56,916 nt of DNA, from contig JAGAUT010000025.1 in NCBI GenBank assembly GCA_017620655.1, forward strand, positions 1 to 56,916. The letters run 5' to 3'. Origin of the DNA: Clostridia bacterium. Its GTDB lineage: Bacteria; Bacillota; Clostridia; Oscillospirales; CAG-382. Positions 35,532 to 43,433 of this stretch are shown one piece after another (positions within the stretch are counted from its first letter, which is position 1; the number at the start of each line of letters is the position of its first letter). The translations under genes were made by a program, and so were the position numbers. The notes under the pieces are model-generated. The model was not told where the DNA came from, did no database searches, and saw only the letters and a program-made list of their open reading frames with translations.

Positions 35532-36380
35532 ATGGCATATTTGCTTATAGTAGTAAATGTACTTGCAGGACTTGCCGAGGGAATCTTCATAAAAAAGTAT
35601 AATTCAAAGCATATGTACGGCGGTTTTGTATTCACGGCAATTGTATCTCTCTTTGCCATGGTGTTCTGTGTTATCGGTGATACGGGCGGATTTACAGTTC
35701 CTGCCGAGCTTTTGCCATATGCAATGGGTTCAGGGCTACTCTATTGCCTGGCATCAATTCTTACATATTTTGCCCTTGCTTACGGCTCCTTTGCATTGTC
35801 AATGCTGGTGCTGTCCTATTCCATTGTCTTTTCAATCGGCTACGGCGTAATTTTTCTCCATGAGCCGGTAACCACTTATTCTGCCGTCGGATTTGTTCTT
35901 CTTGTGGTGTCGCTTTATCTGACAAGAAAAGACGGTCTTTCAGGAAAGTTTTCGGTTAAGTGGCTTGTGTGCATACTTCTTTCGGTTGTCGGCAGCGGTA
36001 TGTACAGCGTTGTTACCAGAATGCAGCAGATTCGTTTTGACGGTGCTTATGATAATGAGTGTCTCGCCATAGGTCTCGGTCTTTCGGCAGCGCTGCTGTT
36101 TGTTTTCGGAATATTTACCGACGGAAAATATATGAGGGAAATACTGAGATACGCAGTTCCTTATGCCATGGGTGCAGGTCTTATCAACGGACTTCGTAAT
36201 GTTATAAGCCTCTTTGTGTGTACCATGATTCCCATATCCGTTTCTTCGGCAACAACATCGGGAATGAAAATTGTGGTTTCTTTCTTTGTGTCATATCTTA
36301 TGTTCAAAGAGACATTTCTTAAACGTCAGATTGCAGGTGTAGCCATAGGCGCAGTGGCACTTGTGCTTTTGAATATATAA
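35532..36380 (+). CDS. EamA/DMT-type transporter
   Basis: A 282-residue integral membrane protein with about ten hydrophobic helices in two halves, the plan of drug/metabolite transporters. IFLHEPVTTYSAVGFVLLVVSLYL and MFKETFLKRQIAGVAIGAVALV are the repeated EamA half-signatures. The substrate is unknown. ATG 35532 has GGGGAAAGG upstream, and an earlier in-frame codon lacks a site. It is divergent from the AraC gene and leads into the Gfo/Idh gene 12 bases downstream, so it may export or import a compound of that pathway. Confidence 0.85.
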   Translation: MAYLLIVVNVLAGLAEGIFIKKYNSKHMYGGFVFTAIVSLFAMVFCVIGDTGGFTVPAELLPYAMGSGLLYCLASILTYFALAYGSFALSMLVLSYSIVFSIGYGVIFLHEPVTTYSAVGFVLLVVSLYLTRKDGLSGKFSVKWLVCILLSVVGSGMYSVVTRMQQIRFDGAYDNECLAIGLGLSAALLFVFGIFTDGKYMREILRYAVPYAMGAGLINGLRNVISLFVCTMIPISVSSATTSGMKIVVSFFVSYLMFKETFLKRQIAGVAIGAVALVLLNI

Positions 36381-36392
36381 CGGAGGTAGACT

Positions 36393-37472
36393 ATGAAAAA
36401 GGTAAAATTCGGAGTCGTCGGTGTCAACACAAGAGGCAGAGATGTAATGGGAGAGGTCATCGGCAGAGATGGCTTTGAACTTAATGCAATTTGCGATATA
36501 AATTCCGAAACACTTGAAGGAGCTGTAAAGTTTTTTGAAGAAAGAGGAGTAACGGGACTTGATACCTATACTGAATATGAAGACATGCTGAAAAATGCCG
36601 ATATAGACGCCGTGTTTATAAGTACATATGCAATATGCCATGTTCCTTTTGCCATTATGGCACTTGAGGCAGGAAAGCACGTTCTGTCGGAGATACCGGC
36701 CGTAAACTCCGTAGAGGAGGCAAAACAGCTTAAAGAGGCTGTTCTGTCACATCCCGAGGTCAAATATATGGTTGCCGAAAACTGTTGCTATTGGGGACAT
36801 ATTCAGGCGTGGAAAGAATTTGCAGAACAGGGTAAGTTCGGCGAGATTGCTTATGCCGAGTCGGAATATCTTCACTCACGGGATTACAGAACCTTCAAAG
36901 CCGAGGAATTTCCTCCCGAGCTTTGGAGAAGCTTCAATAACCCAATAAAATACCTGACACATAATCTCGGTCCGCTTCTTTATATTATGGAGGATGAATG
37001 CGTCAGCGTTTCTGCAATGATGCCGGATGTTATATATAACCCTTATATCAAGTATCCGCGAAATGCAGCGGCGCTTTTCAAGACGAAGAAGGGGGCAGTG
37101 ATAAGAATTCTCATATCATTCGGTACCTTCTGTAAACTCGATCATAATTACAGAATTATGGGAACACGCGGTACAATCGAAACGGATAATATCAAGAGCC
37201 TGAAGGATGCCCATTCCTATGCCAGATTTTCCGATGTGGAGGGAAGTATGCATAAAAAGATAGATATTCCCGTTACTATATCTTCCTTCGGTGAAGACGG
37301 CGTCCATGGCGGTGCCGACAGAAAAATGGTGCTTGATTTTATTGATATTGTGCTTCATGATAAAAAGGTTGTTCTAGACGTTGATTTTGCAATAAATATA
37401 TCTCTGCCCGGTATTATTGCAGCACAATCGGCTGAGAACGGCGGACAGCTTCTTGAAATACCAAGAATTTAA
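36393..37472 (+). CDS. Gfo/Idh/MocA-family protein 3, EKP motif altered
   Basis: A 359-residue member of the family with Rossmann motif GVVGVNTRGRDV. Where the family usually has the catalytic Glu-Lys-Pro, this one reads SEIPAVNS (residues about 98-105), so the lysine is an isoleucine. The C-terminal domain is present (NPIKYLTHNLGPLLYI, GTRGTIETD). Related SE(I/V)PA variants exist in the family, so this may be a subgroup with a changed mechanism. Good GGAGG site; follows the transporter by 12 bases. Confidence 0.88.
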   Translation: MKKVKFGVVGVNTRGRDVMGEVIGRDGFELNAICDINSETLEGAVKFFEERGVTGLDTYTEYEDMLKNADIDAVFISTYAICHVPFAIMALEAGKHVLSEIPAVNSVEEAKQLKEAVLSHPEVKYMVAENCCYWGHIQAWKEFAEQGKFGEIAYAESEYLHSRDYRTFKAEEFPPELWRSFNNPIKYLTHNLGPLLYIMEDECVSVSAMMPDVIYNPYIKYPRNAAALFKTKKGAVIRILISFGTFCKLDHNYRIMGTRGTIETDNIKSLKDAHSYARFSDVEGSMHKKIDIPVTISSFGEDGVHGGADRKMVLDFIDIVLHDKKVVLDVDFAINISLPGIIAAQSAENGGQLLEIPRI

Positions 37473-37542
37473 TTTACAGCCGACCTATTTTATATATTTT
37501 ATACCTCAAAATGTATTTACAATCAAATTCGGATATTGTATA

Positions 37543-37560
37543 CTGTATGTGTTAGAATAA
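37543..37560 (+). promoter_or_regulatory. Extended -10 element before oxidoreductase 4
   Basis: CTGTATGTGTTAGAATAA contains TG-T-TAGAAT, an extended -10. The same 18 bases occur at 50893-50910 before the NAGPA gene. No clear -35 is seen here. Confidence 0.5.
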
Positions 37561-37583
37561 CACCTTGAACGGAGGAATGAATA

Positions 37584-38888
37584 ATGTCTAAAATTGAACA
37601 GATTAAAGTAATTATTGTCGGTGCCGGCAACAGAGGTCAGACATATGCAAGACATATGAAAAGCTTCAATAACGGTAAAGGCTTTAAAATAGTCGGTGTT
37701 GCAGAACCCGATGATGCCAGAAGAAACGACGTAAAAGCTACATATGAAATCCCCGATGAAAATGTTTATACCACATGGGAAGATATTTTAAACAGACCTA
37801 AGTTCGCGGATGTTGCAGTCATTTCTACAATGGACAGAATGCATTACGGTCCTGCCATGAAGGCAATTGAGCTTGGCTATGACCTTCTTCTTGAAAAGCC
37901 CGTTTCACCCGAACCAAAAGAATGTGCAGATATTCTCAAGGCGGCAAGAGCTAAGGGAACAAAAATAATGGTTTGCCACGTTCTCAGATATACCTCGGCG
38001 TTCAGAAGCCTTAAACACTTTATTCAGTCGGGTAAACTCGGAAAGATTATGTCTGTACAGCATACAGAGGCGGTAGGTAATCTTCATCAGAGCCATAGCT
38101 TTGTAAGAGGCAGATGGGGTAATAGTTGTGAAACAAGTCCCATGCTTCTCCAGAAGTCTTGCCATGACCTTGATATTATTCAGTGGTTTCTTGATAAGAA
38201 GTGTAAGAAGATTCAGTCTTTCGGCTCACTCAAATACTTCACACCCGAAAATGCACCCGCAGGTGCAACCGACAGATGTCATGAAGGCTGTCCTGTGGCT
38301 GATACCTGTCCTTATGAAGCAACGAGAGTTTACTATAAGGATGCTCCTAACTGGTTAAAGCACGCATTTACACGTCCTTTTGACAGCGAAGAGGAGAGAA
38401 GAGAACACTTCCTTAAGTCTCAGTATTCAAGATGTGTTTTCAAATGTGATAATAACGTTGTTGACCATCAGACGGTCAATATGCTCTTTGAAGATGATAT
38501 TACCGTAACATTTACAATGGCGGCATTCAATAAGGGCGGCAGAAGCACAAGAGTTATGGGTACAAAGGGCGAACTCTTCTTTGAAGATGATTTGGCAAGT
38601 GCAAGATTCTTTAACTTTGATACAAGAAGCTATGAAGAACTTCCCACAAACGAAGCAAGGGTAGATGCATCCATCAACGGTGGACATGGCGGCGGTGATA
38701 CAGGTATAGTTGCAGTGCTTTATGATTATATCAATGATGAGATTGATATGAAAGAAGTAAGCGAAATCGGCATTTCCATCGAAAATCATATGCTTGTGTT
38801 TGCGGCGGAAGAGTCAAGAATGACAAATACTGTTGTTGATATCAAGGAATATAACGATAAGATTATGGGAAAGAGCTTTGAGTTCTAA
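37584..38888 (+). CDS. Gfo/Idh/MocA-family oxidoreductase 4, cysteine-rich
   Basis: A 434-residue paralogue of the gene at 25317. VGAGNRGQTYARHM opens the Rossmann fold, and LLLEKPVSPEP has the catalytic lysine. The cysteine insert CHEGCPVADTCPYEA lies near residue 231 and CVFKC near 283. High visible identity along the chain suggests a duplication within the locus. Preceded by GGAGG and an extended -10 element. It may be read separately from the gene before it, since the gap is 111 bases. Confidence 0.92.
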   Translation: MSKIEQIKVIIVGAGNRGQTYARHMKSFNNGKGFKIVGVAEPDDARRNDVKATYEIPDENVYTTWEDILNRPKFADVAVISTMDRMHYGPAMKAIELGYDLLLEKPVSPEPKECADILKAARAKGTKIMVCHVLRYTSAFRSLKHFIQSGKLGKIMSVQHTEAVGNLHQSHSFVRGRWGNSCETSPMLLQKSCHDLDIIQWFLDKKCKKIQSFGSLKYFTPENAPAGATDRCHEGCPVADTCPYEATRVYYKDAPNWLKHAFTRPFDSEEERREHFLKSQYSRCVFKCDNNVVDHQTVNMLFEDDITVTFTMAAFNKGGRSTRVMGTKGELFFEDDLASARFFNFDTRSYEELPTNEARVDASINGGHGGGDTGIVAVLYDYINDEIDMKEVSEIGISIENHMLVFAAEESRMTNTVVDIKEYNDKIMGKSFEF

Positions 38889-38899
38889 ATTAAAAATAA

Positions 38900-38926
38900 G
38901 ACGGCTGAGAAATCAGCCGTCTTTTG
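38900..38926. terminator. Shared terminator between convergent genes
   Basis: AAGACGGCTGA and TCAGCCGTCTT around GAAA, followed by TTG. It ends oxidoreductase 4 and reaches the 3' end of the convergent membrane-protein gene. Confidence 0.85.
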
Positions 38927-39596
38927 AATTGTTTACTGAGTGTTTAGCATCCCATTTTTTGTAGATTAATGCACCAAGGATTGATATTATGAGTATCAGA
39001 GAATAGACAATTGCGAGAAATAGATAATTCTTTTCTGCAAAAGCGTCACCGCCAAGTGTTGATGATATAACGGAGGGTATTCTTGCCAGAAGCGAAAGGA
39101 CCATGAAATCTGCAAACTTGATTTTTGTAAGTGGAACAATGTATGTCAGTAAATCCTTAGGTGTGCCGGGCAAAAAGTAAATTATGAAAATAACGGTTTT
39201 AAGCCGTTTCTCATCCCGCAGAAACTTGAATTTGTTCATAGCCTTGCTACCTGCCGCTTTTTCGACGAGATTTTCACCAAGAAATCTGACGGCAAGAAAA
39301 ATTACGCATTGACCTATGGCAACTCCAAGAAGACAAAATAAGAATCCGCCGAACCATCCGTACAATGTGCCTGCAACAAACTCTACGATTTCACCGGGGA
39401 TAAGTGCAACAATAACCTGAGCCACCTGTATAAACAGCATAACGATAAAGCCGAAGATTCCAAAAGAATCAATCAGCCTTATAAAGTCGTCGGGGTTGTC
39501 GTAAGACTTTATGAGCGGAAAGGCTATCGCAGTCAGTAAAACCATTGCTGCAACGTATGTGATTGTTGAAATCAGCTTGAAAGTGTTTTTCTTCAT
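38913..39596 (-). CDS. TVP38/TMEM64 (DedA-like) membrane protein
   Basis: A 227-residue protein with about six membrane helices. ALIPGEIVEFVAGTLYGWFGGFLFCLLG and FLPGTPKDLLTYIVPLTKI match the SNARE-associated/TVP38 family, whose members are linked to lipid scrambling and membrane homeostasis. The C-terminus is basic and hydrophilic. The frame extends to 39626, but AGAGG at 39601-39610 points to the ATG at 39596. It stands alone between the sugar locus and the tRNA. Confidence 0.88.
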   Translation of the reverse strand: MKKNTFKLISTITYVAAMVLLTAIAFPLIKSYDNPDDFIRLIDSFGIFGFIVMLFIQVAQVIVALIPGEIVEFVAGTLYGWFGGFLFCLLGVAIGQCVIFLAVRFLGENLVEKAAGSKAMNKFKFLRDEKRLKTVIFIIYFLPGTPKDLLTYIVPLTKIKFADFMVLSLLARIPSVISSTLGGDAFAEKNYLFLAIVYSLILIISILGALIYKKWDAKHSVNNSKDG

Positions 39597-39715
39597 CTTT
39601 ATACCTCTGAATTCAGTATAATTCAATAAATGTTAAAAATCAATATCAAACTCAAAATTGCTAGAAAAACATGTTTTAAATGTTATAAAATTTGCTAATT
39701 TTTGCAAAACTTCAC

Positions 39716-39744
39716 TTGACAAATAAAATCAGCTGTGATATAAT
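39716..39744 (+). promoter_or_regulatory. Promoter of the tRNA gene
   Basis: TTGACA (39716-39721) and TATAAT (39739-39744), exact consensus with a 17-base spacer, 37 bases before the tRNA. Confidence 0.9.
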
Positions 39745-39781
39745 ATACGACGTTGTGTAACAGCAATAATTTAATATGTAT

Positions 39782-39858
39782 GCACCTTTAGCTCAGTTGG
39801 TTAGAGCTACCGGCTCATAACCGGTTGGTCTGGGGTTCGAGTCCCTAAAGGTGCACCA
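39782..39858 (+). tRNA. tRNA with CAT anticodon (Met or Ile2)
   Basis: Full cloverleaf: acceptor GCACCTT/AAGGTGC with discriminator A and encoded CCA, D-arm GCTC...GAGC, anticodon arm ACCGG/CCGGT with loop CTCATAA (anticodon at 39816-39818), and T-arm around TTCGAGT. CAT can be elongator methionine or the isoleucine tRNA that is modified by TilS. The arm sequences do not let me decide by eye; it is not an initiator tRNA because its first acceptor pair is matched. Confidence 0.95.
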
Positions 39859-39898
39859 GAAAAAGTCAGTACCCATCAGGGTGCCGACTTTTTCTTTT
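39859..39898 (+). terminator. Terminator of the tRNA gene
   Basis: Imperfect palindrome of AAAAAGTC...ACCC / GGGT...GACTTTTT, giving a hairpin that ends in a T-rich run directly after the encoded CCA. Confidence 0.88.
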
Positions 39899-39904
39899 AC
39901 ATAG

Positions 39905-40200
39905 GAAGGGACTCGAACCCTGAGAGGGCTTTTTGCGGTCGGGATAGCCCGACAGCAGACTGACGGGCAGTAACAAATATAAATAAAGCTACCGTGTCGC
40001 ACAAACATCCGCTTCAAAACATTTGATAATAATAAAAGGTGCGAGAAGCTTGTCTTCGAGCAAGTGTGGATGCGAAGCATACATGTCCCTAAAGGTGCAC
40101 CGTCGAGAGCCTCGACACGCAGTTCGCGTGCTGAGGTTTGTGTGATATTTAGGAAATCACACGCGATATAGAGTCATAACACATCAGAGTGCTGACTTTT
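39905..40200. repeat. Partial duplications of the tRNA end and its terminator
   Basis: GTCCCTAAAGGTGCACC of the tRNA 3' end (39841-39857) is repeated exactly at 40085-40101. The terminator is repeated in degenerate form at about 40171-40200 (GTCA-TAACACATCAG-AGTGCTGACTTTTTT). A 14-base inverted copy of the T-arm (GGGACTCGAACCCT) is at 39908-39921. The stretch contains other short hairpins and no convincing gene. It may be a scar of recombination at the tRNA end. Confidence 0.7.
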
Positions 40201-40217
40201 TTGTTATTCCTAAAATC

Positions 40218-40246
40218 TTGACAATCAAAACTCAATATGGTAAAAT
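40218..40246 (+). promoter_or_regulatory. Promoter of the structured leader and XRE gene
   Basis: TTGACA (40218-40223) and TAAAAT (40241-40246) with a 17-base spacer. The RNA would start at about 40253, exactly where the long hairpin begins. Confidence 0.8.
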
Positions 40247-40251
40247 CAATA

Positions 40252-40402
40252 TGCTACACAATCAAATAAAAACTGTTATTCGGGGGAAACTGTGATAAAA
40301 GGTGTCTCTCTTTTTCATCATATCTGGATAACAGTATGGATTGTGTAGCAACAATTAAGAGAACACTTTTTTGTGCGTCTCTTAATGGGGCGCACTTTTT
40401 TT
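40252..40402 (+). ncRNA. Candidate riboswitch or attenuator leader, unknown class
   Basis: A 12-bp stem (TGCTACACAATC at 40252 with GATTGTGTAGCA at 40339) and an inner 8-bp stem (ACTGTTAT at 40272 with ATAACAGT at 40328) enclose a 48-base loop region containing GGGGGAAACTG. After it, TTAAGAGA at 40355 can pair with TCTCTTAA at 40378 (antiterminator), or GTGCGTCTC at 40373 can pair with GGGGCGCAC at 40387 followed by seven T (terminator); the two share bases. The loop segment at 40302-40312 can pair with AAGAGAACAC at 40357. I cannot match it to a known family. Confidence 0.65.
40373..40402 (+). terminator. Leader terminator before the XRE gene
   Basis: GTGCGTCTC and GGGGCGCAC form a 9-bp stem (two G-U pairs) with a TTAAT loop, followed by T7. 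It overlaps the antiterminator hairpin 40355-40385. Confidence 0.85.
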
Positions 40403-40435
40403 GTGCCTTGATTTCGAGTGAAAGAGGAATGTGTA

Positions 40436-40630
40436 ATGAAAATTGGAGAAAAAATTCGAAGGCTCAGACAGAGTAAAGGAATAACCCAAAAAGAACTTGC
40501 CGGAATGCTTTATGTTTCAACACAGGCTGTTTCAAAATGGGAAACCGGAAAAAGCACACCTAATATTCAGATTTTGCCTTTAATTGCCGAATTGTTCGGT
40601 GTATCGGTTTCTTACTTTTTTACTGATTAA
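40436..40630 (+). CDS. Small XRE-family DNA-binding protein
   Basis: A 64-residue protein consisting of little more than a helix-turn-helix domain (LRQSKGITQKELAGMLYVSTQAVSKWETG). No sensing or membrane part. The frame opens at a GTG at 40418, but AGAGGA is spaced for ATG 40436. It follows the structured leader by 33 bases, so it is the regulated gene if the leader is an attenuator. The CapA-like gene downstream has its own promoter. Confidence 0.87.
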   Translation: MKIGEKIRRLRQSKGITQKELAGMLYVSTQAVSKWETGKSTPNIQILPLIAELFGVSVSYFFTD

Positions 40631-40644
40631 TAATTGTTTTTTTG

Positions 40645-40673
40645 TTGACAGGAATGCTTATGTGTGCTAAAAT
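40645..40673 (+). promoter_or_regulatory. Promoter of the CapA-like gene
   Basis: TTGACA (40645-40650) and TAAAAT (40668-40673), 17-base spacer, 28 bases before the ATG. Confidence 0.82.
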
Positions 40674-40701
40674 TAGCCTGTAAATCAAGGGAGGCAGTAG
40701 T

Positions 40702-41784
40702 ATGAAGACATTGATTCTCGGCGACATTTGCCCGAAAGATAATAACTACGAATACTTTAAAAAACAGGATTTGAATGCACTTTTTACTGATACTCAGGTT
40801 ATGTTCAAGAATAAAGACCTTGTTTTTGCAAACCTTGAATGCGCTATTACTGAAAGTGAAAACGCAATTCCCAAATTCGGTCCTAACCTGAAAGCTCCTT
40901 ATGAAACGGCACTTGTTGCAAAGAAAATCGGAATTAACCTTCTCGGCTTTTCCAATAACCATATTTTCGATTATGGTAAAGAAGGCATGAGAGATACCTT
41001 TAACGCCGTAAAAGACGCAGGACTCGATTGTACGGGCTTTGGTGACAACTACGAAGACTCCCGTAAAAACTACTATTTTGAAAAGAACGGCGAAAAAATC
41101 GCAGTAGTAACGGTGTGCGAGCATGAATATACATATGCCCTTGAAAACAGAATGGGTGCCCGTCCTTTTGATGAATATGACACAATTGATGATATCATTG
41201 ATGCCAAAGCAAATGCAGATAGAGTTATCGTTATTTACCACGGAGGTAAGGAATTCTGCCAGTATCCCTCGCCCAGAGTTCGTAAGCTCTATCACGCAAT
41301 GGCAAAGCACGGTGCAGATGTTATTGTCGGCCAGCATAGCCATTGTATCACATGTTATGAATATGTTCATGACTGCCATATCCTTTACGGTCAGGGAAAC
41401 TTCCATTTTGTAATGCCTCATGACCTTGAAGTGTGGCATACAGCTCTCATGGTTGAGTATGACACAACTAGTCATGAAATCAAGTTCACACCCACCCGAG
41501 ATAACGGCATTGGAATTGAACTTGCCAAGGGCGAAGATAAAGAAACCATCATGCGTGAGTTTGAAGAAAGAAATAAAACACTTCTCGACGGCACGTGGAG
41601 ACAGCATTGGCATGATTTCTGTATGCAGAACAAAGTCTACCTTGACGTTATACGCAAGGCAGGCGATCCCGATCCCAATGAACACGTAAATCTCATCTTC
41701 GGTCATTACCTTGACTGTGAAGCACATACCGATGTGTGGCGTGAATTCTATCCGACATTTAATCAGACAAATGAAATAGACTAA
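40702..41784 (+). CDS. CapA-family (PGA_cap) metallophosphatase-like protein
   Basis: A 360-residue protein with the calcineurin-like fold of CapA/PgsA proteins: GDICPKDN at the start, ANLECAIT, LGFSNNHIFDYG, VIVIYHGGKE and VIVGQHSHCI carry the metal-binding residues. Unlike CapA of Bacillus it has no signal peptide or membrane helix, so it is probably cytoplasmic and has another role. The C-terminal 100 residues are hydrophilic and unfamiliar. The substrate is unknown. Stands alone with its own promoter and terminator. Confidence 0.87.
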   Translation: MKTLILGDICPKDNNYEYFKKQDLNALFTDTQVMFKNKDLVFANLECAITESENAIPKFGPNLKAPYETALVAKKIGINLLGFSNNHIFDYGKEGMRDTFNAVKDAGLDCTGFGDNYEDSRKNYYFEKNGEKIAVVTVCEHEYTYALENRMGARPFDEYDTIDDIIDAKANADRVIVIYHGGKEFCQYPSPRVRKLYHAMAKHGADVIVGQHSHCITCYEYVHDCHILYGQGNFHFVMPHDLEVWHTALMVEYDTTSHEIKFTPTRDNGIGIELAKGEDKETIMREFEERNKTLLDGTWRQHWHDFCMQNKVYLDVIRKAGDPDPNEHVNLIFGHYLDCEAHTDVWREFYPTFNQTNEID

Positions 41785-41788
41785 ATTT

Positions 41789-41813
41789 TAAAGGCTCCCG
41801 TCAGGGAGCCTTT
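41789..41813 (+). terminator. Terminator of the CapA-like gene
   Basis: AAGGCTCCC and GGGAGCCTT around GTCA, followed by TTC. Confidence 0.82.
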
Positions 41814-41824
41814 TCATATAAAGA

Positions 41825-41853
41825 AAACCGACCGCCGTAAAAGGCGGTCGGTA
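41825..41853 (-). terminator. Terminator of the NCS2 permease gene
   Basis: ACCGACCGCC and GGCGGTCGGT arms around a 6-base loop, with TTTCTTT following on the minus strand. Confidence 0.85.
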
Positions 41854-41875
41854 AAACGTTTAAACTAAACGTTGA

Positions 41876-43300
41876 TTACATTGTTACCATGCAGAACTTG
41901 AGAACAAAGAGGATAGCAACAACTGTGATTGCGATGTCCTTCTTTGTGTACTTGCCTGTGAAGAGAGTGATAAGTGTGTATGCAATAGCACCAACACCGA
42001 TACCGTTGGAGATGGAGTATGTAAGAGGCATGCAGATGAGTGCGAGGAACGCGGGAACTGCATTTCTTGCTTCAGACATATCAACATCCTTGAAGTTCTT
42101 CATCATGAGTACGCCCACATAGATAAGAGCGGGAGCTGTAGCACATGCAGGAATAAGAGAAGCAACAGGGCTGAGGAAGAGGCAGATGAAGAAGCAGATA
42201 GCAACTACAAGAGCTGTAAGACCTGTTCTACCGCCGGCACCAACGCCTGATGCGGATTCAACGAATGTAGTAACAGTAGATGTACCGGAAACACCGCCGA
42301 CAACAGTTGCAATAGAGTCAGACATCATGCACTTGTCAAGGTTAACGGGGTCGCCGTTTTCGTCGAGCATGCCTGCCTGAGAAGCTGTACCGTAAACTGT
42401 ACCGATTGTATCAAACATATCAACGAGAGCATATGTGATAATGAGAACAACAGTAGTGAAGATGGCGCTTGCACCGCTGCCGAATGCCTTTGTCCAGGCT
42501 GCACCGTCAAAGAGACCTGTGATACCGATAGCACCGAAGTCCTTGAAGGACTGGCCAACCTGTCCCATGTCAAATGAAGGAGCAACACCCATAACAGGGT
42601 AGTAGATGATTGCTACTGCGATGATGGAAATGAGAACGCTGCCCTTAACCTTGAGCTGATCGAGAACAGCAATGATGATAAGACCGAGAAGAGCAAGGAG
42701 TGCAGGAACGATAGTTGCCTTGAAAGCACCGTTCTGGATTGCACCGTGGATGTCCATAAACTGAACGAGTGTATACTGGTTTGTCTGGATAATACCAACG
42801 TTCTGGAAGCCGAGGAATGCAATAAAGAGACCGATACCGGCAGGAATTGCCTTCTTCAAGCAATCGGGAAGTGCTTTGGCAATCTTTTCTCTCGTCTTTG
42901 TAACCGAAAGAAGGAAGAAAATAATACCCGAAATGAAGATAACAACCATACCGTAGTGGTAGCCCGTAATCAAATCTCCGCCGCTGATAATTTCGGGAAG
43001 AATGAAGGATACGAAGAAGAACGAGTTAAGACCCATACCGCATGCCTGAGCAAAGGGCATCTTCGCATAAAGGGACATAAGCATAGTACCGATGAAAGCA
43101 CCGAGAATGGACGCTACGTAAACAGCGTTCCAAATCATCTGGAACTTGGGATCAGCACCGGGAGCAAGGTGGTTGAAGCTTACAATCTGGTTAGGGTTTG
43201 TAATGACAATATATGCCATTGCAAAGAACGTAGTGAGACCCGCCATGATCTCAGTACGAACGGTTGATTTGTTCTCCGAAATCTTGAAGAACTTGTCCAT
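41876..43300 (-). CDS. NCS2-family purine permease
   Basis: A 474-residue permease with about 13 membrane helices, related to the PbuG/AzgA group that takes up guanine, hypoxanthine or adenine with protons. The N-terminus TEIMAGLTTFFAMAYIVITNP and GMGLNSFF, and SGTSTVTTFVESASGVGAGGRTGL in the second half are the group's signatures. The GTG at 43309 lies in the ribosome site; ATG 43300 is used with AAGGAG at 8 bases. No purine riboswitch core is visible in the 290-base leader; a 12-bp inverted repeat is. Confidence 0.92.
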   Translation of the reverse strand: MDKFFKISENKSTVRTEIMAGLTTFFAMAYIVITNPNQIVSFNHLAPGADPKFQMIWNAVYVASILGAFIGTMLMSLYAKMPFAQACGMGLNSFFFVSFILPEIISGGDLITGYHYGMVVIFISGIIFFLLSVTKTREKIAKALPDCLKKAIPAGIGLFIAFLGFQNVGIIQTNQYTLVQFMDIHGAIQNGAFKATIVPALLALLGLIIIAVLDQLKVKGSVLISIIAVAIIYYPVMGVAPSFDMGQVGQSFKDFGAIGITGLFDGAAWTKAFGSGASAIFTTVVLIITYALVDMFDTIGTVYGTASQAGMLDENGDPVNLDKCMMSDSIATVVGGVSGTSTVTTFVESASGVGAGGRTGLTALVVAICFFICLFLSPVASLIPACATAPALIYVGVLMMKNFKDVDMSEARNAVPAFLALICMPLTYSISNGIGVGAIAYTLITLFTGKYTKKDIAITVVAILFVLKFCMVTM

Positions 43301-43433
43301 TAAGATCACTCCTTAAATGAATTTATTTGGATGTAATTATTTTACAACAATTTATTAATTTTTGCAAGCTTTTTAACGGTTTGACGCCACAAATCATCAT
43401 ATTTGACAAATTTTGACAGTAATATTCATCATT

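Noticed and set aside
39793..40080. Minus-strand frame of 95 codons reading SNPRPTGYEPVALTN at its end
   Set aside because: It is antisense to the tRNA and its terminator; this peptide is a known annotation artefact opposite tRNA genes.
40252..40350. T-box or c-di-GMP riboswitch as identity of the leader before the XRE gene
   Set aside because: No T-box AGGGTGGNACCGCG sequence and no c-di-GMP core were found; kept only as an unclassified candidate.
40627..41727. 366-codon minus-strand frame opposite the CapA-like gene
   Set aside because: The plus-strand frame carries all CapA motifs, with promoter and terminator. The antisense frame looks like a codon-bias shadow.
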